Shown: positions 1 to 9,794, counted from the stretch's first letter. The stretch: DNA of 64,000 nucleotides from Pontibacter fetidus (GCF_010119545.1 NZ_JAAEAA010000013.1:1-64000); one strand, 5' to 3'. A program made the numbers and translations. Notes: generated by a model not told the origin, from the sequence alone.

Positions 1-132
1 ACAACAACCGCTCATGATGCTCATCACCATCATGCACAGTGTCTCAGCCAGAGGGTAGCGTCGGCCTTGCGGGCGACGAAAATCAGGTACCTCACGCAGA
101 CAGGCTAGTAAACTTACTTCACTATTTCGCAT
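1..132 (-). CDS. ISAs1-family transposase, N-terminal fragment (runs off window)
   Basis: An ATG at 132 opens 44 uninterrupted codons on the minus strand, running out of the window at base 1. The product (MRNSEVSLLACLREVPDFRR..., then QGRRYPLAETLCMMVMSIMS) matches the opening of ISAs1/H-repeat transposases: a short helix, then D-x-R-x-x-x-G-x-R-[YH]-P-L, then a hydrophobic stretch. The catalytic DDE part lies outside, so completeness cannot be judged. The start is preceded by a purine-rich GGGGGAG. About 40 bp upstream is a candidate terminal inverted repeat (172-188). The family call is from memory of the N-terminal motif. Confidence 0.7.
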   Translation of the reverse strand, partial: MRNSEVSLLACLREVPDFRRPQGRRYPLAETLCMMVMSIMSGCC

Positions 133-171
133 CTGCTCCCCCTTTCCTAAACATATTAGTTTACGAAAAAT

Positions 172-188
172 AGAACTTAACGGCCCTG
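172..188 (-). mobile_element. Outer end (terminal repeat) of the ISAs1-like element
   Basis: On the minus strand this reads CAGGGCCGTTAAGTTCT. It begins with the CAGGG typical of ISAs1-family ends and lies 40 bp upstream of the transposase start. The same 17 bp occurs twice, inverted, at 39274-39290 and 39421-39437. The 12 bp outside it (189-200, CCTTCAAAGGGG on the minus strand) equals the direct repeat flanking that other element, so both seem to have hit the same target sequence. Confidence 0.55.
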
Positions 189-395
189 CCCCTTTGAAGG
201 GGGCAGGGGGATGAACAACTGTAACTATAAAACTATAAAGTCAGCTATAGCAAAGGCTTAAAAACTCCCCTCCTTAGACAAGGAGGGGTAGGAGTGGTTA
301 AATAATACAAACTATAAAACTATAATCTCAACTGGAGCAAACACTCAAATTCTGTTAACCTATTTAATCCTGTAAATCCTGATCCAGCCAAAAAT
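189..395. repeat. Partial copy (R0) of the mosaic intergenic repeat
   Basis: No gene is seen between 133 and 451 apart from the IS end. The stretch holds a C/G-rich hairpin (CCCCTTTGAAGGGGG), AACTATAAAACTATAAAG linkers, a CTCCCCTCCTTAGACAAGG hairpin and a tail resembling AATCCTGTAAATCCTGATCC. All of these recur in the longer intergenic copies near 2030, 16917, 34370, 38820 and 62880. Confidence 0.6.
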
Positions 396-430
396 AAAAA
401 GCCGGAACACAAGACTGCTCCGGCTTTTTT
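396..430 (-). terminator. Terminator after floA
   Basis: Inverted repeat AGCCGGA (400-406) / TCCGGCT (419-425), flanked by A and T runs on both sides. It lies just downstream of the floA stop and could work in either direction. Confidence 0.75.
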
Positions 431-451
431 CAACTATAGTTTATCTTTAAA

Positions 452-1438
452 TTACTCTCTTGGTTTAGCTGGTCCGCCCTGGTTCGGGTTAGCGATGGAG
501 TTACGCATATCAGTATCAGACTGGATGTTCTGCATTTTATAGTAATCCATAATACCCAGGTTGCCGCTACGGAAAGCTGCTGAAATAGCTTGCGGAATCT
601 CAACCTCAGCTGCAATTACGGAGGCGCGGGCTTCCTGTGCTTTGGCTTTCATTTCCTGCTCTACGGCTACGGCCATAGCGCGGCGCTCTTCGGCTTTGGC
701 TTCAGCAACTTTCAGGTCGGCGTTTGCCTGGTCTATCTGTAGTTTGGCACCAATATTCTCGCCTACATCCACGTCGGCAATATCAATTGAAAGTATTTCG
801 TAAGCAGTTCCGGCGTCCAATCCTTTCTGCAACACCAGCTTCGATATCATATCCGGGTTTTCCAGTACAGCCTTATGTGAGATAGACGAACCGATAGAGG
901 TAACGATACCTTCGCCAACGCGGGCAAGTATCGTTTCTTCACCGGCACCACCTACCAACTGCATAATGTTGGCACGAACTGTAACACGCGCTTTGGCAAT
1001 CAGCTGAATACCATCCTGGGCAACGGCGGCTACGTTTGGTGTATTAATTACTTTCGGGTTTACCGAAGTGGTTACTGCTTCAAACACGTTACGGCCGGCC
1101 AGGTCTATAGCTGTAGCCTGCTTAAACGACAACGGAATGTTGGCTTTATCCGCGGAAATAAGGGCTTTGATAACAGTAGGTACGTTGCCACCTGCCAGGT
1201 AATGGGTTTCAAGCTCTGAAGTGGTTACGGCTATACCTGCTTTGGTCGCGTTAATCATCGAGTTTACGATAAGGCTTGGCGGCACTTTACGGATGCGCAT
1301 AAATACCAGTTCCAAGAGCCCTACGCGCACGTTCGAGAACTGCGCTGTGATCCAGAGACTGATTGGTACAAAATATAAAAAGATCATGAGCAGGATGAGG
1401 GCTCCTGCAATCAGAAAAATAACGGATACGTTTTCCAT
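452..1438 (-). CDS. floA: Flotillin-like protein FloA
   Basis: 328 residues, the usual length of the UPF0365/FloA family. An N-terminal hydrophobic segment (about residues 5-31) anchors it in the inner membrane. An SPFH/band-7-like region follows, with the family stretch [18 protein letters not shown] near residue 53, then an Ala/Glu-rich helical part (about 230-290) suited to oligomerisation. Flotillins scaffold membrane microdomains. The gene lies 5 bp downstream of the nfeD-like gene on the same strand, the usual floA-nfeD pairing, so the two are probably one transcript ending at the terminator near 400-430. Confidence 0.93.
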   Translation of the reverse strand: MENVSVIFLIAGALILLMIFLYFVPISLWITAQFSNVRVGLLELVFMRIRKVPPSLIVNSMINATKAGIAVTTSELETHYLAGGNVPTVIKALISADKANIPLSFKQATAIDLAGRNVFEAVTTSVNPKVINTPNVAAVAQDGIQLIAKARVTVRANIMQLVGGAGEETILARVGEGIVTSIGSSISHKAVLENPDMISKLVLQKGLDAGTAYEILSIDIADVDVGENIGAKLQIDQANADLKVAEAKAEERRAMAVAVEQEMKAKAQEARASVIAAEVEIPQAISAAFRSGNLGIMDYYKMQNIQSDTDMRNSIANPNQGGPAKPRE

Positions 1439-1443
1439 TTGGC

Positions 1444-1917
1444 TTAGCTTACAGCTTCTACTATTATTTTATGTTGGCTTAATTTGGTAATGCGTACAGT
1501 GGTATTGGGGTCAATAAATTCTCCGTTGGTTTGCACCTCGTGGTGCTGGTCGTTAAAAAGTGCTGTGCCCTGCGGACGAAGTGCTGATACGGTCAGGCCA
1601 GTTTCGCCTATCTGTAGGTTGTGTTGGTAATCTTCGTTCACGCGGCTGTCTATCGTTTCTTTCAGCGCAAACCGGCTCCAGGCATCCGTCCGGAAACTAT
1701 AAAAGAATGCCACCCCGGCCGTCAGCACCGATAACCCGAGTATAACATGTCCGGTTGTCGTGCCCAACGCCGCGTACCCGATCCAGATGCCGATGCCAGC
1801 CAGCACAAAACCAAGTATACCGATCAGGGTAGTGCCCGGTATAAAAACCAGTTCCACGATAATCAGGATCAGGCCGATCACGATCAGTAAAATAACAGTT
1901 ACCCAGTCTAGTAGCAT
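1444..1917 (-). CDS. NfeD-like membrane protein
   Basis: 157 residues. Two or three hydrophobic segments fill residues 5-75 ([20 protein letters not shown], then a G-rich [19 protein letters not shown]), followed by a C-terminal OB-fold-like domain containing [19 protein letters not shown], the NfeD C-terminal signature (G-x-x-G-x-[AV]-x-x-x-L-R-P-x-G-x-[AV]). This is the short NfeD1b type, without the ClpP-like protease domain. The gene is immediately upstream of floA on the same strand, and NfeD proteins act with SPFH proteins in membrane organisation. Confidence 0.9.
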   Translation of the reverse strand: MLLDWVTVILLIVIGLILIIVELVFIPGTTLIGILGFVLAGIGIWIGYAALGTTTGHVILGLSVLTAGVAFFYSFRTDAWSRFALKETIDSRVNEDYQHNLQIGETGLTVSALRPQGTALFNDQHHEVQTNGEFIDPNTTVRITKLSQHKIIVEAVS

Positions 1918-2029
1918 AGCAAGTGGCTTGTTAGGTAAATATAGAGGTTTTTAGATACATCTGCTAATTGTTATAGTTGATTCAGTAATTGATATTTACG
2001 TTTTTAAGATGATTTCATACAAGAGCTTA

Positions 2030-2795
2030 TAGTTTCAAACTATAGTTTCCCTTTTGTCATTTCTACATTATGAGAAATCTATCTCATACTATAGTTTCTG
2101 TTTACTTCAACTTTAAACAAGCTATCCTTTCAAATTTCCTGTACTCCTGGGAGCTTTAGGTAACAATCGTTTCAACTTAACTTTGGCTCCCTCACGGCCG
2201 GGAGGCCCCGTCTTTGGGCATCGCGCTGCTGCCTTCTTGCTATCCTCGTGCCTCGGATTGGCTCACGCCACCGCAACAAGTCAAAGGCGCTCAACCCAAA
2301 GACTGCGATATTTCTCATAGCTATAGTTCTTCTATAGTTTGATTTTACTCGCTTCGAAATTGATCTTAACTATAGTTTCGTAGGGACAGGTCGCGACCTG
2401 TCCGCCTCGTGGATTGTAACTATGAAACTATAGCTCTAACTATAGCAAAGGCAGTAAAAACTCCCCTCTTGAGAGGGGCAGGGGTGTGTTATAGTAAAGG
2501 CTAATTCCCCCTTCTCACAAGATCCTTCCAGGATGATAAATGAAAAAGTAGCAGAAAAACTCCCTCTCCTGTTTTGGGGGTAGGGGCCCTCTTTAAAAGG
2601 AGAGGGCTGGGTGAGGTCAAAACTTCCCTCCTTAGACTACCGAGAACGAAAGTTCGAGGGTAGCGAGCATAGCGCTGAGGGTAGGAACGGTTGGACCATG
2701 GCAACTATAGAACTATAGCCCTGATGCTAGCAGGAACTGCGCACACTGCTAAGTTTAAAATCTTGTAAATTCTTCAATCCTGGTAATCATCATTC
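2030..2795. repeat. Mosaic intergenic repeat, copy R1
   Basis: The gap 1918-2885 carries no believable gene. It holds, in order: a GTCATTTCTAC...GAGAAATCT module; a CTTTCAAATTTCCTG...CTCACGGCCGGGAGGCC module ending CTCAACCCAAAGACTGCG; the palindrome at 2384-2403; a CCCCTCTTGAGAGGGG hairpin with GGGGTGTGTTATAG; ACAAGATCCTTCCAGGATGA; a CTCCCTCTCCTG...GGAGAGGGCTGGG hairpin; a CTACCGAGAACGAAAG module; AGCAGGAACTGCGCACACTG; and a tail ending in ATTCAGACAAAAAAC. CTATAG-containing linkers join the modules. The same series recurs at 16917, 38820 (inverted) and 62880. Confidence 0.85.
2384..2403. repeat. Perfect 20-bp palindrome
   Basis: GGACAGGTCGCGACCTGTCC equals its own reverse complement. Identical copies lie at 17302-17321 and 39506-39525, and a near copy with one base changed lies at about 63237-63256. 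Each sits at the same place within the mosaic repeat, directly before the CCCCTCTTGAGAGGGG hairpin module in repeat order. Confidence 0.9.
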
Positions 2796-2807
2796 AGACA
2801 AAAAACA

Positions 2808-2844
2808 AAAAGCGCCACCCTCCAACCAGGAAAGTAGCGCTTTT
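2808..2844 (-). terminator. Possible terminator after proS
   Basis: Short inverted repeat AAAAGCGC (2808-2815) / GCGCTTTT (2837-2844), 42 bp beyond the proS stop. The stem is weak, but the position and the T-run on the minus strand fit. Confidence 0.5.
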
Positions 2845-2885
2845 ATAGTTTGCCAGTCTATCAATCAGCAATTGCCAATCAACAA

Positions 2886-4364
2886 TTAGTAGGCTTTTGC
2901 GAAGTAAACGCGGCGCTTGCTTGGTTTACCGGTCAGCATATCTACACCATCTTCATCAGGGGTGTTTAATGCAATACAGCGTATAGTTGCTTTGGTTTCT
3001 TCTTTAATGCGTTCTTCGGTTTCCGGAGTGCCATCCCAATGAGCAAGTACAAATCCACCTTTGGTTTCCAGAACCTGCTTAAACTCTTCGTAGCTGTCTA
3101 CCTTCGTAGTATGCTCTTCTCTATAGTTTAAGGCTTTGTTATAGATGTTCTCCTGTATCTCATCCAGTAAGGCAGGTATGTAAGTGGCCAGGCTGTCGAA
3201 CTGCTGCGAGCTTTTCTCTTTGGTGTCGCGGCGGGCGATTTCGGCGGTGCCGTTTTCCAGGTCGCGGGCTCCGATAGCGATACGTACCGGCACACCTTTC
3301 AATTCCCACTCAGCAAACTTAAAGCCTGGGCGTTCGGTATCGCGGTCGTCAAACTTCACGCTGATGCCTTTTGCCTCCAGTTCTTTCTTCAGTTGGAGCA
3401 CTTTCTCGCTAATCTGTGCCAGCTGCTCATCACCTTTATAGATCGGAACGATAACTACCTGTATTGGCGCCAGTTTTGGAGGTAACACTAAACCTTCATC
3501 ATCAGAGTGGGCCATAACCAGGGCGCCCATTAAACGCGTACTAACGCCCCACGAGGTACCCCAAACGTATTCCAGGCCACCATCTTTTGTAGCAAATTTC
3601 ACATCAAATGCCTTGGCAAAGTTCTGACCCAGGAAGTGCGAGGTGCCCGCTTGTAATGCTTTACCATCCTGCATCATACCTTCGATACAATAGGTTTCCA
3701 GGGCGCCGGCGAAGCGTTCGTTTGGCGTTTTTATACCACGTATAACCGGCAGGGCAATGTATTGCTCGGCAAAGGTGGCGTATACTTCCAGCATCTGCTC
3801 AGTTTCGGCAATGGCTTCTTCGGCGGTAGCGTGTGCGGTGTGGCCTTCCTGCCATAAAAACTCAGCAGTTCTTAAAAACAAGCGTGTACGCATTTCCCAG
3901 CGCACTACGTTGGCCCACTGGTTTACCAATATAGGCAGGTCGCGGTAGCTTTGTATCCAGCCTTTGTAGGTGTTCCAGATAACGGCTTCGGAAGTTGGTC
4001 GAACAATCAGCTCTTCTTCCAGTTTAGCGTTCGGGTCTACACGTAATTTACCTGGCTTGTCCGGGTCGTTTTGCAGGCGGTAATGCGTAACAACTGCACA
4101 CTCTTTTGCAAAGCCTTCGGCATTCTGTTCTTCGGCCTCAAACAAGCTTTTGGGTACAAACAGCGGGAAGTATGCATTTTGGTGGCCGGTGGCCTTAAAC
4201 ATATCATCCAGCTGGCGCTGCATTTTCTCCCAAATGGCGTAACCGTAAGGCTTTATAACCATACAACCACGCACTGCGGAGTTCTCGGCAAGCCCGGCTT
4301 TTTTCACTAGTTCGTTATACCATAAGGAGTAATCTTCGCTTCTTTTTGGTAGCCCTTTGCTCAT
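2886..4364 (-). CDS. proS: Prolyl-tRNA synthetase (archaeal/eukaryotic-type)
   Basis: 492 residues, the size of the ProS type-3 group, which lacks the INS editing insert of E. coli ProS and ends in its own C-terminal domain. It charges tRNA-Pro with proline in the cytoplasm. Visible signatures are the start [20 protein letters not shown], class II motif 2 around [20 protein letters not shown] with the following HTAH, and [17 protein letters not shown]. The C-terminus ends in ...YFAKAY, the tyrosine end typical of this type. Monocistronic, bounded by repeat DNA downstream. A TAnnTTTG-like box on the minus strand (4458-4465) may belong to its promoter. Confidence 0.95.
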   Translation of the reverse strand: MSKGLPKRSEDYSLWYNELVKKAGLAENSAVRGCMVIKPYGYAIWEKMQRQLDDMFKATGHQNAYFPLFVPKSLFEAEEQNAEGFAKECAVVTHYRLQNDPDKPGKLRVDPNAKLEEELIVRPTSEAVIWNTYKGWIQSYRDLPILVNQWANVVRWEMRTRLFLRTAEFLWQEGHTAHATAEEAIAETEQMLEVYATFAEQYIALPVIRGIKTPNERFAGALETYCIEGMMQDGKALQAGTSHFLGQNFAKAFDVKFATKDGGLEYVWGTSWGVSTRLMGALVMAHSDDEGLVLPPKLAPIQVVIVPIYKGDEQLAQISEKVLQLKKELEAKGISVKFDDRDTERPGFKFAEWELKGVPVRIAIGARDLENGTAEIARRDTKEKSSQQFDSLATYIPALLDEIQENIYNKALNYREEHTTKVDSYEEFKQVLETKGGFVLAHWDGTPETEERIKEETKATIRCIALNTPDEDGVDMLTGKPSKRRVYFAKAY

Positions 4365-4511
4365 TTTTAAAATTATTTATTGTATATCCTTAATTAAAGA
4401 TGTTTTTGGAATAATAATTGCTTCTGAGTCAACTATAGTTTAGACATCAATACTGCCCAAAATTACGTTAATATATTATACTATTGATAAGGTTTTGCGC
4501 CATTGTGTTTA

Positions 4512-4519
4512 TATCTTTG
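4512..4519 (+). promoter_or_regulatory. Bacteroidota -7 box (TATCTTTG)
   Basis: TATCTTTG fits the TAnnTTTG consensus and lies 29 bp before the ATG at 4549. No well-spaced -33 TTG is present. It argues for the 4549 start, because an in-frame non-ATG start at 4495 would lie upstream of transcription. Confidence 0.4.
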
Positions 4520-4548
4520 ATATAGAAGGAGTTTTACATCAGCAGGTC

Positions 4549-5754
4549 ATGAAAAAGTTTACAATTTTAACGATAGCGCCGGCGCTGGCCTTGTTTGTAG
4601 TTGGTTGCAGCAGCCCTACCGCCATGCAGTCTACGGAGTACGATGATATGTACTATAGCACCGCAGACAAAACAGAATATGTGCAGCCAGCCCAGGAGGC
4701 ATATACACAGACCGGCGAAACGGAGCAGCAATCCGGAACGGTAACGGAAGAAGGCGTGCCTAACCCGGAATATTCTGAAAGAAGCTCTTCTGTTACTGAT
4801 AATTATTATGGCGATGAGTATTATGATGGCCGCGAATACGACCCTCGCGATAACTGGTACCGTCCTAACTATTCATTTGTAGATCCTTCTTGGGCGTATA
4901 CTTCTTACCCGGCTTACAGCAGCTATAGTTCTTACGACCGTTACTCACGTTACCGTTACGCCGATCCTTTTTACGACCCATTCTATTACGATCCGTTTTA
5001 TTACGACCCTTTTGCATACAGGCCTTATTACAGAAGTGGGGTAACAATAGCTGTGGTGTATAACATTGGCTGGGGTAGTGGTTACTATGGCCGCTATTAT
5101 AACCCATACTATTATGGTCGCTACTATAACCCATGGTACCCGCATTACAATAACTATTATGGCGGCTATTACGGCAACCGTTATGTGTATGATTATCCGC
5201 GTTATACTAACCCGCGCAAAGTACAGTATGGTCCGCGTGGCGAACGTGGAGGTGTGGTAACAGAGCGTACACAGCGTAACGGCCGCACCGAACGAGGCAC
5301 CTTAACCGAAAGCACAGAGCAGCGCGTTGTGCAAGGCCGCCCAGCTAGAACCACCGAGCGCACCGCAAGGCCTGCCACACAAGACCGTAAAGAAGTAATA
5401 ACTAACCGCCCGGGCCAGGAAACGTACAGACCGCGCACCGGCGAAGCAAGGCCAACCCGCGACCGCGTTGATAGAACGCAGCAAGAACAGCAGCGTGAGC
5501 AACCAGTTACCCGCCCGGCAACCGAGCCGCGCCCAACCCGCGAATTTAGACCACAACGCGAGTACCGCCAGGAGCAACGCAGCACCGAAACCAGGCCACG
5601 TGAGAGCGCCCCTCGCCGTGAGACCACGCGTAGTTACGAGCAGCGCGAATACAGGGCACCGGAGCAGCGCGAAACCCGCCGTTCAGAACCGACGCCGAGC
5701 CGCAGCAGCAGTAGCGAAAGCCGTAGCAGCGGCCGACCGCCAAGGGGCAATTAA
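4549..5754 (+). CDS. Tyr-rich / Arg-rich low-complexity lipoprotein
   Basis: 401 residues from the ATG at 4549, which begins a lipoprotein signal (MKKFTILTIAPALALFVVGC; lipobox VVGC). The middle part is very tyrosine-rich, with four imperfect repeats of YDPF(Y) around 4970-5020 and many YY/YGRYYNP units. The last 180 residues are a charged R/E/T/Q/P-rich tail (RPTRE, EQRETR) that looks unstructured. It is anchored in the envelope, presumably the outer membrane. I do not recognise a named family; similar YDPF/arginine-tailed lipoproteins are common in Cytophagales. The next gene starts 23 bp downstream, so they may be cotranscribed. Confidence 0.75.
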   Translation: MKKFTILTIAPALALFVVGCSSPTAMQSTEYDDMYYSTADKTEYVQPAQEAYTQTGETEQQSGTVTEEGVPNPEYSERSSSVTDNYYGDEYYDGREYDPRDNWYRPNYSFVDPSWAYTSYPAYSSYSSYDRYSRYRYADPFYDPFYYDPFYYDPFAYRPYYRSGVTIAVVYNIGWGSGYYGRYYNPYYYGRYYNPWYPHYNNYYGGYYGNRYVYDYPRYTNPRKVQYGPRGERGGVVTERTQRNGRTERGTLTESTEQRVVQGRPARTTERTARPATQDRKEVITNRPGQETYRPRTGEARPTRDRVDRTQQEQQREQPVTRPATEPRPTREFRPQREYRQEQRSTETRPRESAPRRETTRSYEQREYRAPEQRETRRSEPTPSRSSSSESRSSGRPPRGN

Positions 5755-5777
5755 AACCGATTCAGTAAACGAACCAC

Positions 5778-7340
5778 ATGAAAATGAAGAAGCTACTCTC
5801 TGCCAGCCTGGCGCTACTGCTGGGCTGGAGCGGAACTGCTTTGGCTCAGAACGAGGAAGATGCTTTGCGCTACACCCGTCAGGCCTTGCAGGGTTCTGCC
5901 CGCATACAAGGTATTGGCGGTGCGCAAACAGCACTTGGCGCCGATATTTCTACGATGTCTGTTAACCCGGCAGGGCTGGGCATGTTTCGCAGGTCGGAGG
6001 CCAACATAAGCCTGGGCTTTACCAACAACAGCACTACTTCCCGGTTTATGGATAACACTACGCCTGACGAGCGCAACACAGTAAACCTGCCGCAGGGGGG
6101 CGTTGTGTTCAGTAACCGTAAAGACGACTCGGACGGCAGCGACTGGCGCGGAACAGCATTTGGTGTAAGCATCACACGTCTTAGCAATTTTAACCAGCGT
6201 TTCAGCTATAATGGCACCGTGCAGCCACCCAACACTATAGTTGACTATTTTGCAGAACAGGCAAACCTGAATGGCCGCACAAAAGCCGACCTGGATGACG
6301 AGTATGGCGATTTTTATTCCTTGGAAGGATTGGCCTACGGTACCTACCTATTCGATTTTAAGGATGTGTATGGAAAAGACACGACTGCAGCAATAGCACT
6401 TTACAGCGTAGGCGACATTGACCAGTTTGAAGAAATGGAACGTCGCGGCTCTCAGAACCAGATAGACTTTGCCTTTGGCACAAGCTTCAGAGATAAAATT
6501 TATTTAGGAGCTTCGTTAGGCATCGTTACCTCTAATTTTACGCAGGAGCGCATTTTCCGGGAGTCTGGTTATTTTATAGAGCGAAAGCGCAAAGTGCAGG
6601 GAGAAGCTGATGTGATAGAATCGGATGGTGACTATAGCTTGGAGCTGCGCGATGAATTTACGACCGAAGGAGCAGGCGTAAACCTGAAAGTTGGGGTTAT
6701 TGTAAGGCCGATAGATGCCATACGCTTTGGTGTAAGCATCCAAACCCCAACGGCCTATACCTTTACCGAAACTTATGACCGCTCTATGTACACGACCATT
6801 AACACCGACCTGGGCTCAGACAACTATAGCGCAGCCGAAATGCCGGGCGAGTTCTCTTATAGCCTTACAACTCCTTTCCGGGCAAATACGGGCTTGGCAG
6901 TGTTTTTAGGGAAGTATGGCTTTGTAACCGCCGATGCCGAATTTGTAGACTATAGTAACATGCGTTTTTCCGAAGACGAAGATGGTAGTGGTTTTGGCAG
7001 CTACTTTAGTGGCGTGAACAGTCGCATTAACGAGACTTATAAGTCGGCGATGAACTATAGGATTGGCGCCGAAGGCCGTTACGAAGTGTTTAGGTTGCGT
7101 GGCGGTTATGCCATCTCCGAGAGCCCGTACAAGAACAGCGCTTTTGATGCAAAAACAAACACACTTACCTTAGGTGCCGGCGTTCGCCTGCAGAAATACT
7201 ATGCCGATGTAGCCTATGCCCGCACAACCGGCAACAGCCTGTATTCGCCTTACACATTTGCGAATGGCGAAGGCAACCCGATAGTGGACCTCGACAATAA
7301 GCAAACCAATGTAATGTTTACAGTTGGGATGAACTTCTAA
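5778..7340 (+). CDS. Outer-membrane beta-barrel protein, OmpP1/FadL-like
   Basis: 520 residues with a signal peptide (MKMKKLLSASLALLLGWSG, cut after ALAQ). The mature start (ALRYTRQALQGSARIQGIGG, then AQTALGADISTMSVNPAG) is the conserved N-terminus of Bacteroidota OmpP1/FadL-type proteins: a glycine-rich stretch followed by NPAGLG. The rest alternates aromatic strands and polar loops, ending in ...TNVMFTVGMNF with terminal F as in barrel proteins. FadL homologues take up hydrophobic molecules; the substrate here is unknown. It follows the lipoprotein gene closely. Confidence 0.85.
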   Translation: MKMKKLLSASLALLLGWSGTALAQNEEDALRYTRQALQGSARIQGIGGAQTALGADISTMSVNPAGLGMFRRSEANISLGFTNNSTTSRFMDNTTPDERNTVNLPQGGVVFSNRKDDSDGSDWRGTAFGVSITRLSNFNQRFSYNGTVQPPNTIVDYFAEQANLNGRTKADLDDEYGDFYSLEGLAYGTYLFDFKDVYGKDTTAAIALYSVGDIDQFEEMERRGSQNQIDFAFGTSFRDKIYLGASLGIVTSNFTQERIFRESGYFIERKRKVQGEADVIESDGDYSLELRDEFTTEGAGVNLKVGVIVRPIDAIRFGVSIQTPTAYTFTETYDRSMYTTINTDLGSDNYSAAEMPGEFSYSLTTPFRANTGLAVFLGKYGFVTADAEFVDYSNMRFSEDEDGSGFGSYFSGVNSRINETYKSAMNYRIGAEGRYEVFRLRGGYAISESPYKNSAFDAKTNTLTLGAGVRLQKYYADVAYARTTGNSLYSPYTFANGEGNPIVDLDNKQTNVMFTVGMNF

Positions 7341-7511
7341 CTAAAATTTACTTCCAGTTTAAAAAGCGTTAGTCTCCTGGGCTGGCGCTTTTTGCTTTTA
7401 AAGCTTTATTTATACTTTGGTTAACTATAGTTGCGGTTTTAGCTGTAATCTATGGCATAACAATAATAATCAACTAAATTAGGGGAGCTAAACTAACAAT
7501 TAACTATTCGC

Positions 7512-9743
7512 ATGTATATCAAACTCAGATCAAACCTTTTAGCTGCCATGTTGCTTTGCTTCGCTTTTGTGGCGCAGGCGCAGCAGAAAAAAGAAATCAC
7601 CCTGGAGGATATCTACCGCAAAGGTACATTCCGTGCCCAGTCGGTTTATGGTGTAAACTGGATGAAAGACGGCCAGTACTATAGCTCTACCGTAGCTGAT
7701 GAGCAGAACAAAGTAGCCGACATTGTAAAGTATGATGTAACTACCGGCAAAGCGGTAAGCACCATTATTGAAGGCGAAAACCTGAAGCCGGCCGGCAGCA
7801 GCGCACCTATCCAGTTCGATAACTATACGTTCTCTTCGGATGAGCAAAAGGTGTTATTCTCAACAGAAACAGAGCCGATCTACCGCCGTTCGTCTAAAGC
7901 TGAGTTTTACATTTACGATATCGCCTCAAAAAAACTGACCAAGCTAAGCGATGGCGGCAAGCAGCTATATGCTACGTTCTCGCCGGATGCGAAGCGTGTA
8001 GCTTTTGCCCGCGAAGGCAACATGTTTGTAACTGACCTGGCCAGCATGAAAGAAACGCAGATCACGACAGATGGCAAGTATAACTCCATCATGAACGGGT
8101 ATGCGGACTGGGTGTATGAAGAGGAATTCTCTTTTGCACAGGGCTTCCATTGGTCGCCGGATGGTAAGAAGATCGCATTCTATACGTTTGATGAGACCAG
8201 CGTACCTGAGTTTAACATGCAGATGTGGGGCGAACTATACCCGCAGGACTATAAATTCAAATACCCGAAAGCTGGCGAGGCGAACTCAAAAGTAAAGGTA
8301 TCGGTGTATGATGTGGCCAGTGGCAAAACCGTAAAGATGGACACGGGCAAAGAGGAAGATATCTACATCCCACGTATCAAATGGACCAACAACCCGAACC
8401 TGGTATCTATCCAGAAAATGAACCGCTTGCAGAACACTCTGGAGATACTGCATGCTAACGCAACTACCGGTAAAGCAGATGTGGTTTTAAAGGAAACAGA
8501 CAAAGCGTACATTGATATCACCGATGACCTGACTTACCTGAAAGATGGCAAGCATTTTATCCATAGCTCAGAGAAAGATGGTTTTAACCACCTGTACCTG
8601 TACAAAATGGATGGCAAACTGGTACGCCAGATAACAAAAGGCAACTGGGAGGTAAGCAGCTTTGTAGGTTTTGATGAGAAGAACGACCGTTTATACTTTA
8701 TGTCAACGGAGGTATCGCCACTGGAGCGCCACCTGTACAGCATCAGCAGCAAAGGCAAAAACAAAAAGCGCCTGACCACCGAAGCCGGCACGCACAACAT
8801 TAACATGAGTACCGACTTTAAATATTACCTGGATTATGCTTCATCAGCTAATACACCAACTACAGTTAGCCTGCATACAGCCAAGGATGGTAAGCTGATA
8901 AAGGTATTGGAAGATAACAGCAAGCTTAAAAATACGCTGGCCCAGTACGACATTGCCAAGCAGGAGTTCTTTACCATGAACACAGCTGATGGTACCAAAC
9001 TGAATGGCTGGATGATAAAGCCAACTGACTTCGACCCTAAGAAAAAATACCCTGTGCTAATGTTTGTATACGGTGGTCCGGGGTCGCAGACGGTAACCAA
9101 CAGCTGGGGCGGAAGCAACTACCTTTGGTACCAGGTGCTGGCTAACAAAGGCCTTATAGTTGTAAGTGTAGATAACCGTGGTACAGGTGCCCGTGGTGCT
9201 GATTTCAAGAAAGTGACTTATGCCAACCTGGGTAAGTATGAAATTGAAGACCAGATTGAAGCTGCCAAGTGGCTAGGTAACCAGAGTTATGTTGATAAGA
9301 ACAGAATTGGTATCTGGGGCCATAGCTTTGGTGGTTATATGACGCTGCTGGGTTTAACGAAAGGTAACGGTGTATTTGCAGCTGGTATTTCGGTTGCCCC
9401 GGTTACTAACTGGAGATACTACGATAGCATTTACACTGAGCGTTTCCTGAAAAAACCACAGGATAACGCAGCTGGCTACGACGATAACTCACCACTTTTC
9501 TTTGCCGATAAACTGCAGGGAGACTTGCTGCTGATACACGGAACCGGCGATGATAACGTACATTTCCAGAACGCAGTAGCCATGCAGGATGCCCTGATAA
9601 GTGCCAACAAGCAGTTCGAAAGTTTCTACTACCCGAACCGTAACCACGGTGTAGGTGGGGGCATTACCTCGCTGCACCGTTTCAAGATGATGACTGATTT
9701 TCTGGAGCGCAAACTGATTAAGTCAACTGAAGTTAACCAGTAA
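7512..9743 (+). CDS. S9B-family dipeptidyl peptidase (DPP-IV type)
   Basis: 743 residues with a signal peptide (...LLCFAFVAQAQ), so exported. An N-terminal eight-bladed beta-propeller (DPPIV_N, about 90-450) carries the double-Glu substrate site in WVYEEEFSF. It is followed by an alpha/beta-hydrolase domain with the nucleophile in GHSFGG (Ser605), acid in GTGDDNVH (Asp680 or Asp681) and His712 in NRNHGV. Such enzymes remove X-Pro or X-Ala dipeptides from peptides in the periplasm. Stands alone and ends in a clear terminator. Confidence 0.95.
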   Translation: MYIKLRSNLLAAMLLCFAFVAQAQQKKEITLEDIYRKGTFRAQSVYGVNWMKDGQYYSSTVADEQNKVADIVKYDVTTGKAVSTIIEGENLKPAGSSAPIQFDNYTFSSDEQKVLFSTETEPIYRRSSKAEFYIYDIASKKLTKLSDGGKQLYATFSPDAKRVAFAREGNMFVTDLASMKETQITTDGKYNSIMNGYADWVYEEEFSFAQGFHWSPDGKKIAFYTFDETSVPEFNMQMWGELYPQDYKFKYPKAGEANSKVKVSVYDVASGKTVKMDTGKEEDIYIPRIKWTNNPNLVSIQKMNRLQNTLEILHANATTGKADVVLKETDKAYIDITDDLTYLKDGKHFIHSSEKDGFNHLYLYKMDGKLVRQITKGNWEVSSFVGFDEKNDRLYFMSTEVSPLERHLYSISSKGKNKKRLTTEAGTHNINMSTDFKYYLDYASSANTPTTVSLHTAKDGKLIKVLEDNSKLKNTLAQYDIAKQEFFTMNTADGTKLNGWMIKPTDFDPKKKYPVLMFVYGGPGSQTVTNSWGGSNYLWYQVLANKGLIVVSVDNRGTGARGADFKKVTYANLGKYEIEDQIEAAKWLGNQSYVDKNRIGIWGHSFGGYMTLLGLTKGNGVFAAGISVAPVTNWRYYDSIYTERFLKKPQDNAAGYDDNSPLFFADKLQGDLLLIHGTGDDNVHFQNAVAMQDALISANKQFESFYYPNRNHGVGGGITSLHRFKMMTDFLERKLIKSTEVNQ

Positions 9744-9763
9744 GCAAATAAAATATAAATTTG

Positions 9764-9794
9764 AAGAGCCTCTCTGTTCAGGGAGGCTCTTTTA
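9764..9794 (+). terminator. Terminator after the S9 peptidase
   Basis: AAGAGCCT (9764-9771) pairs with AGGCTCTT (9784-9791), with the inner bases extending the stem, followed by TTTT. It lies 21 bp after the peptidase stop. Confidence 0.85.

Noticed and set aside
2501-2704. 67-codon frame in the first mosaic repeat
   Set aside because: It lies wholly in hairpin modules repeated elsewhere and is not preserved in the other copies.
2030-2795. Possible CRISPR array in the repeat-rich spacers
   Set aside because: The repeated units differ in length and sequence, are not evenly spaced, and no cas genes are present.
5202-5627. Long open frame on the minus strand within the Arg/Tyr-rich lipoprotein gene
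   Set aside because: It is the antisense of a low-complexity Arg/Glu coding stretch. The product is Arg/Cys/Val-rich without any domain, and the sense gene has a signal peptide and promoter.
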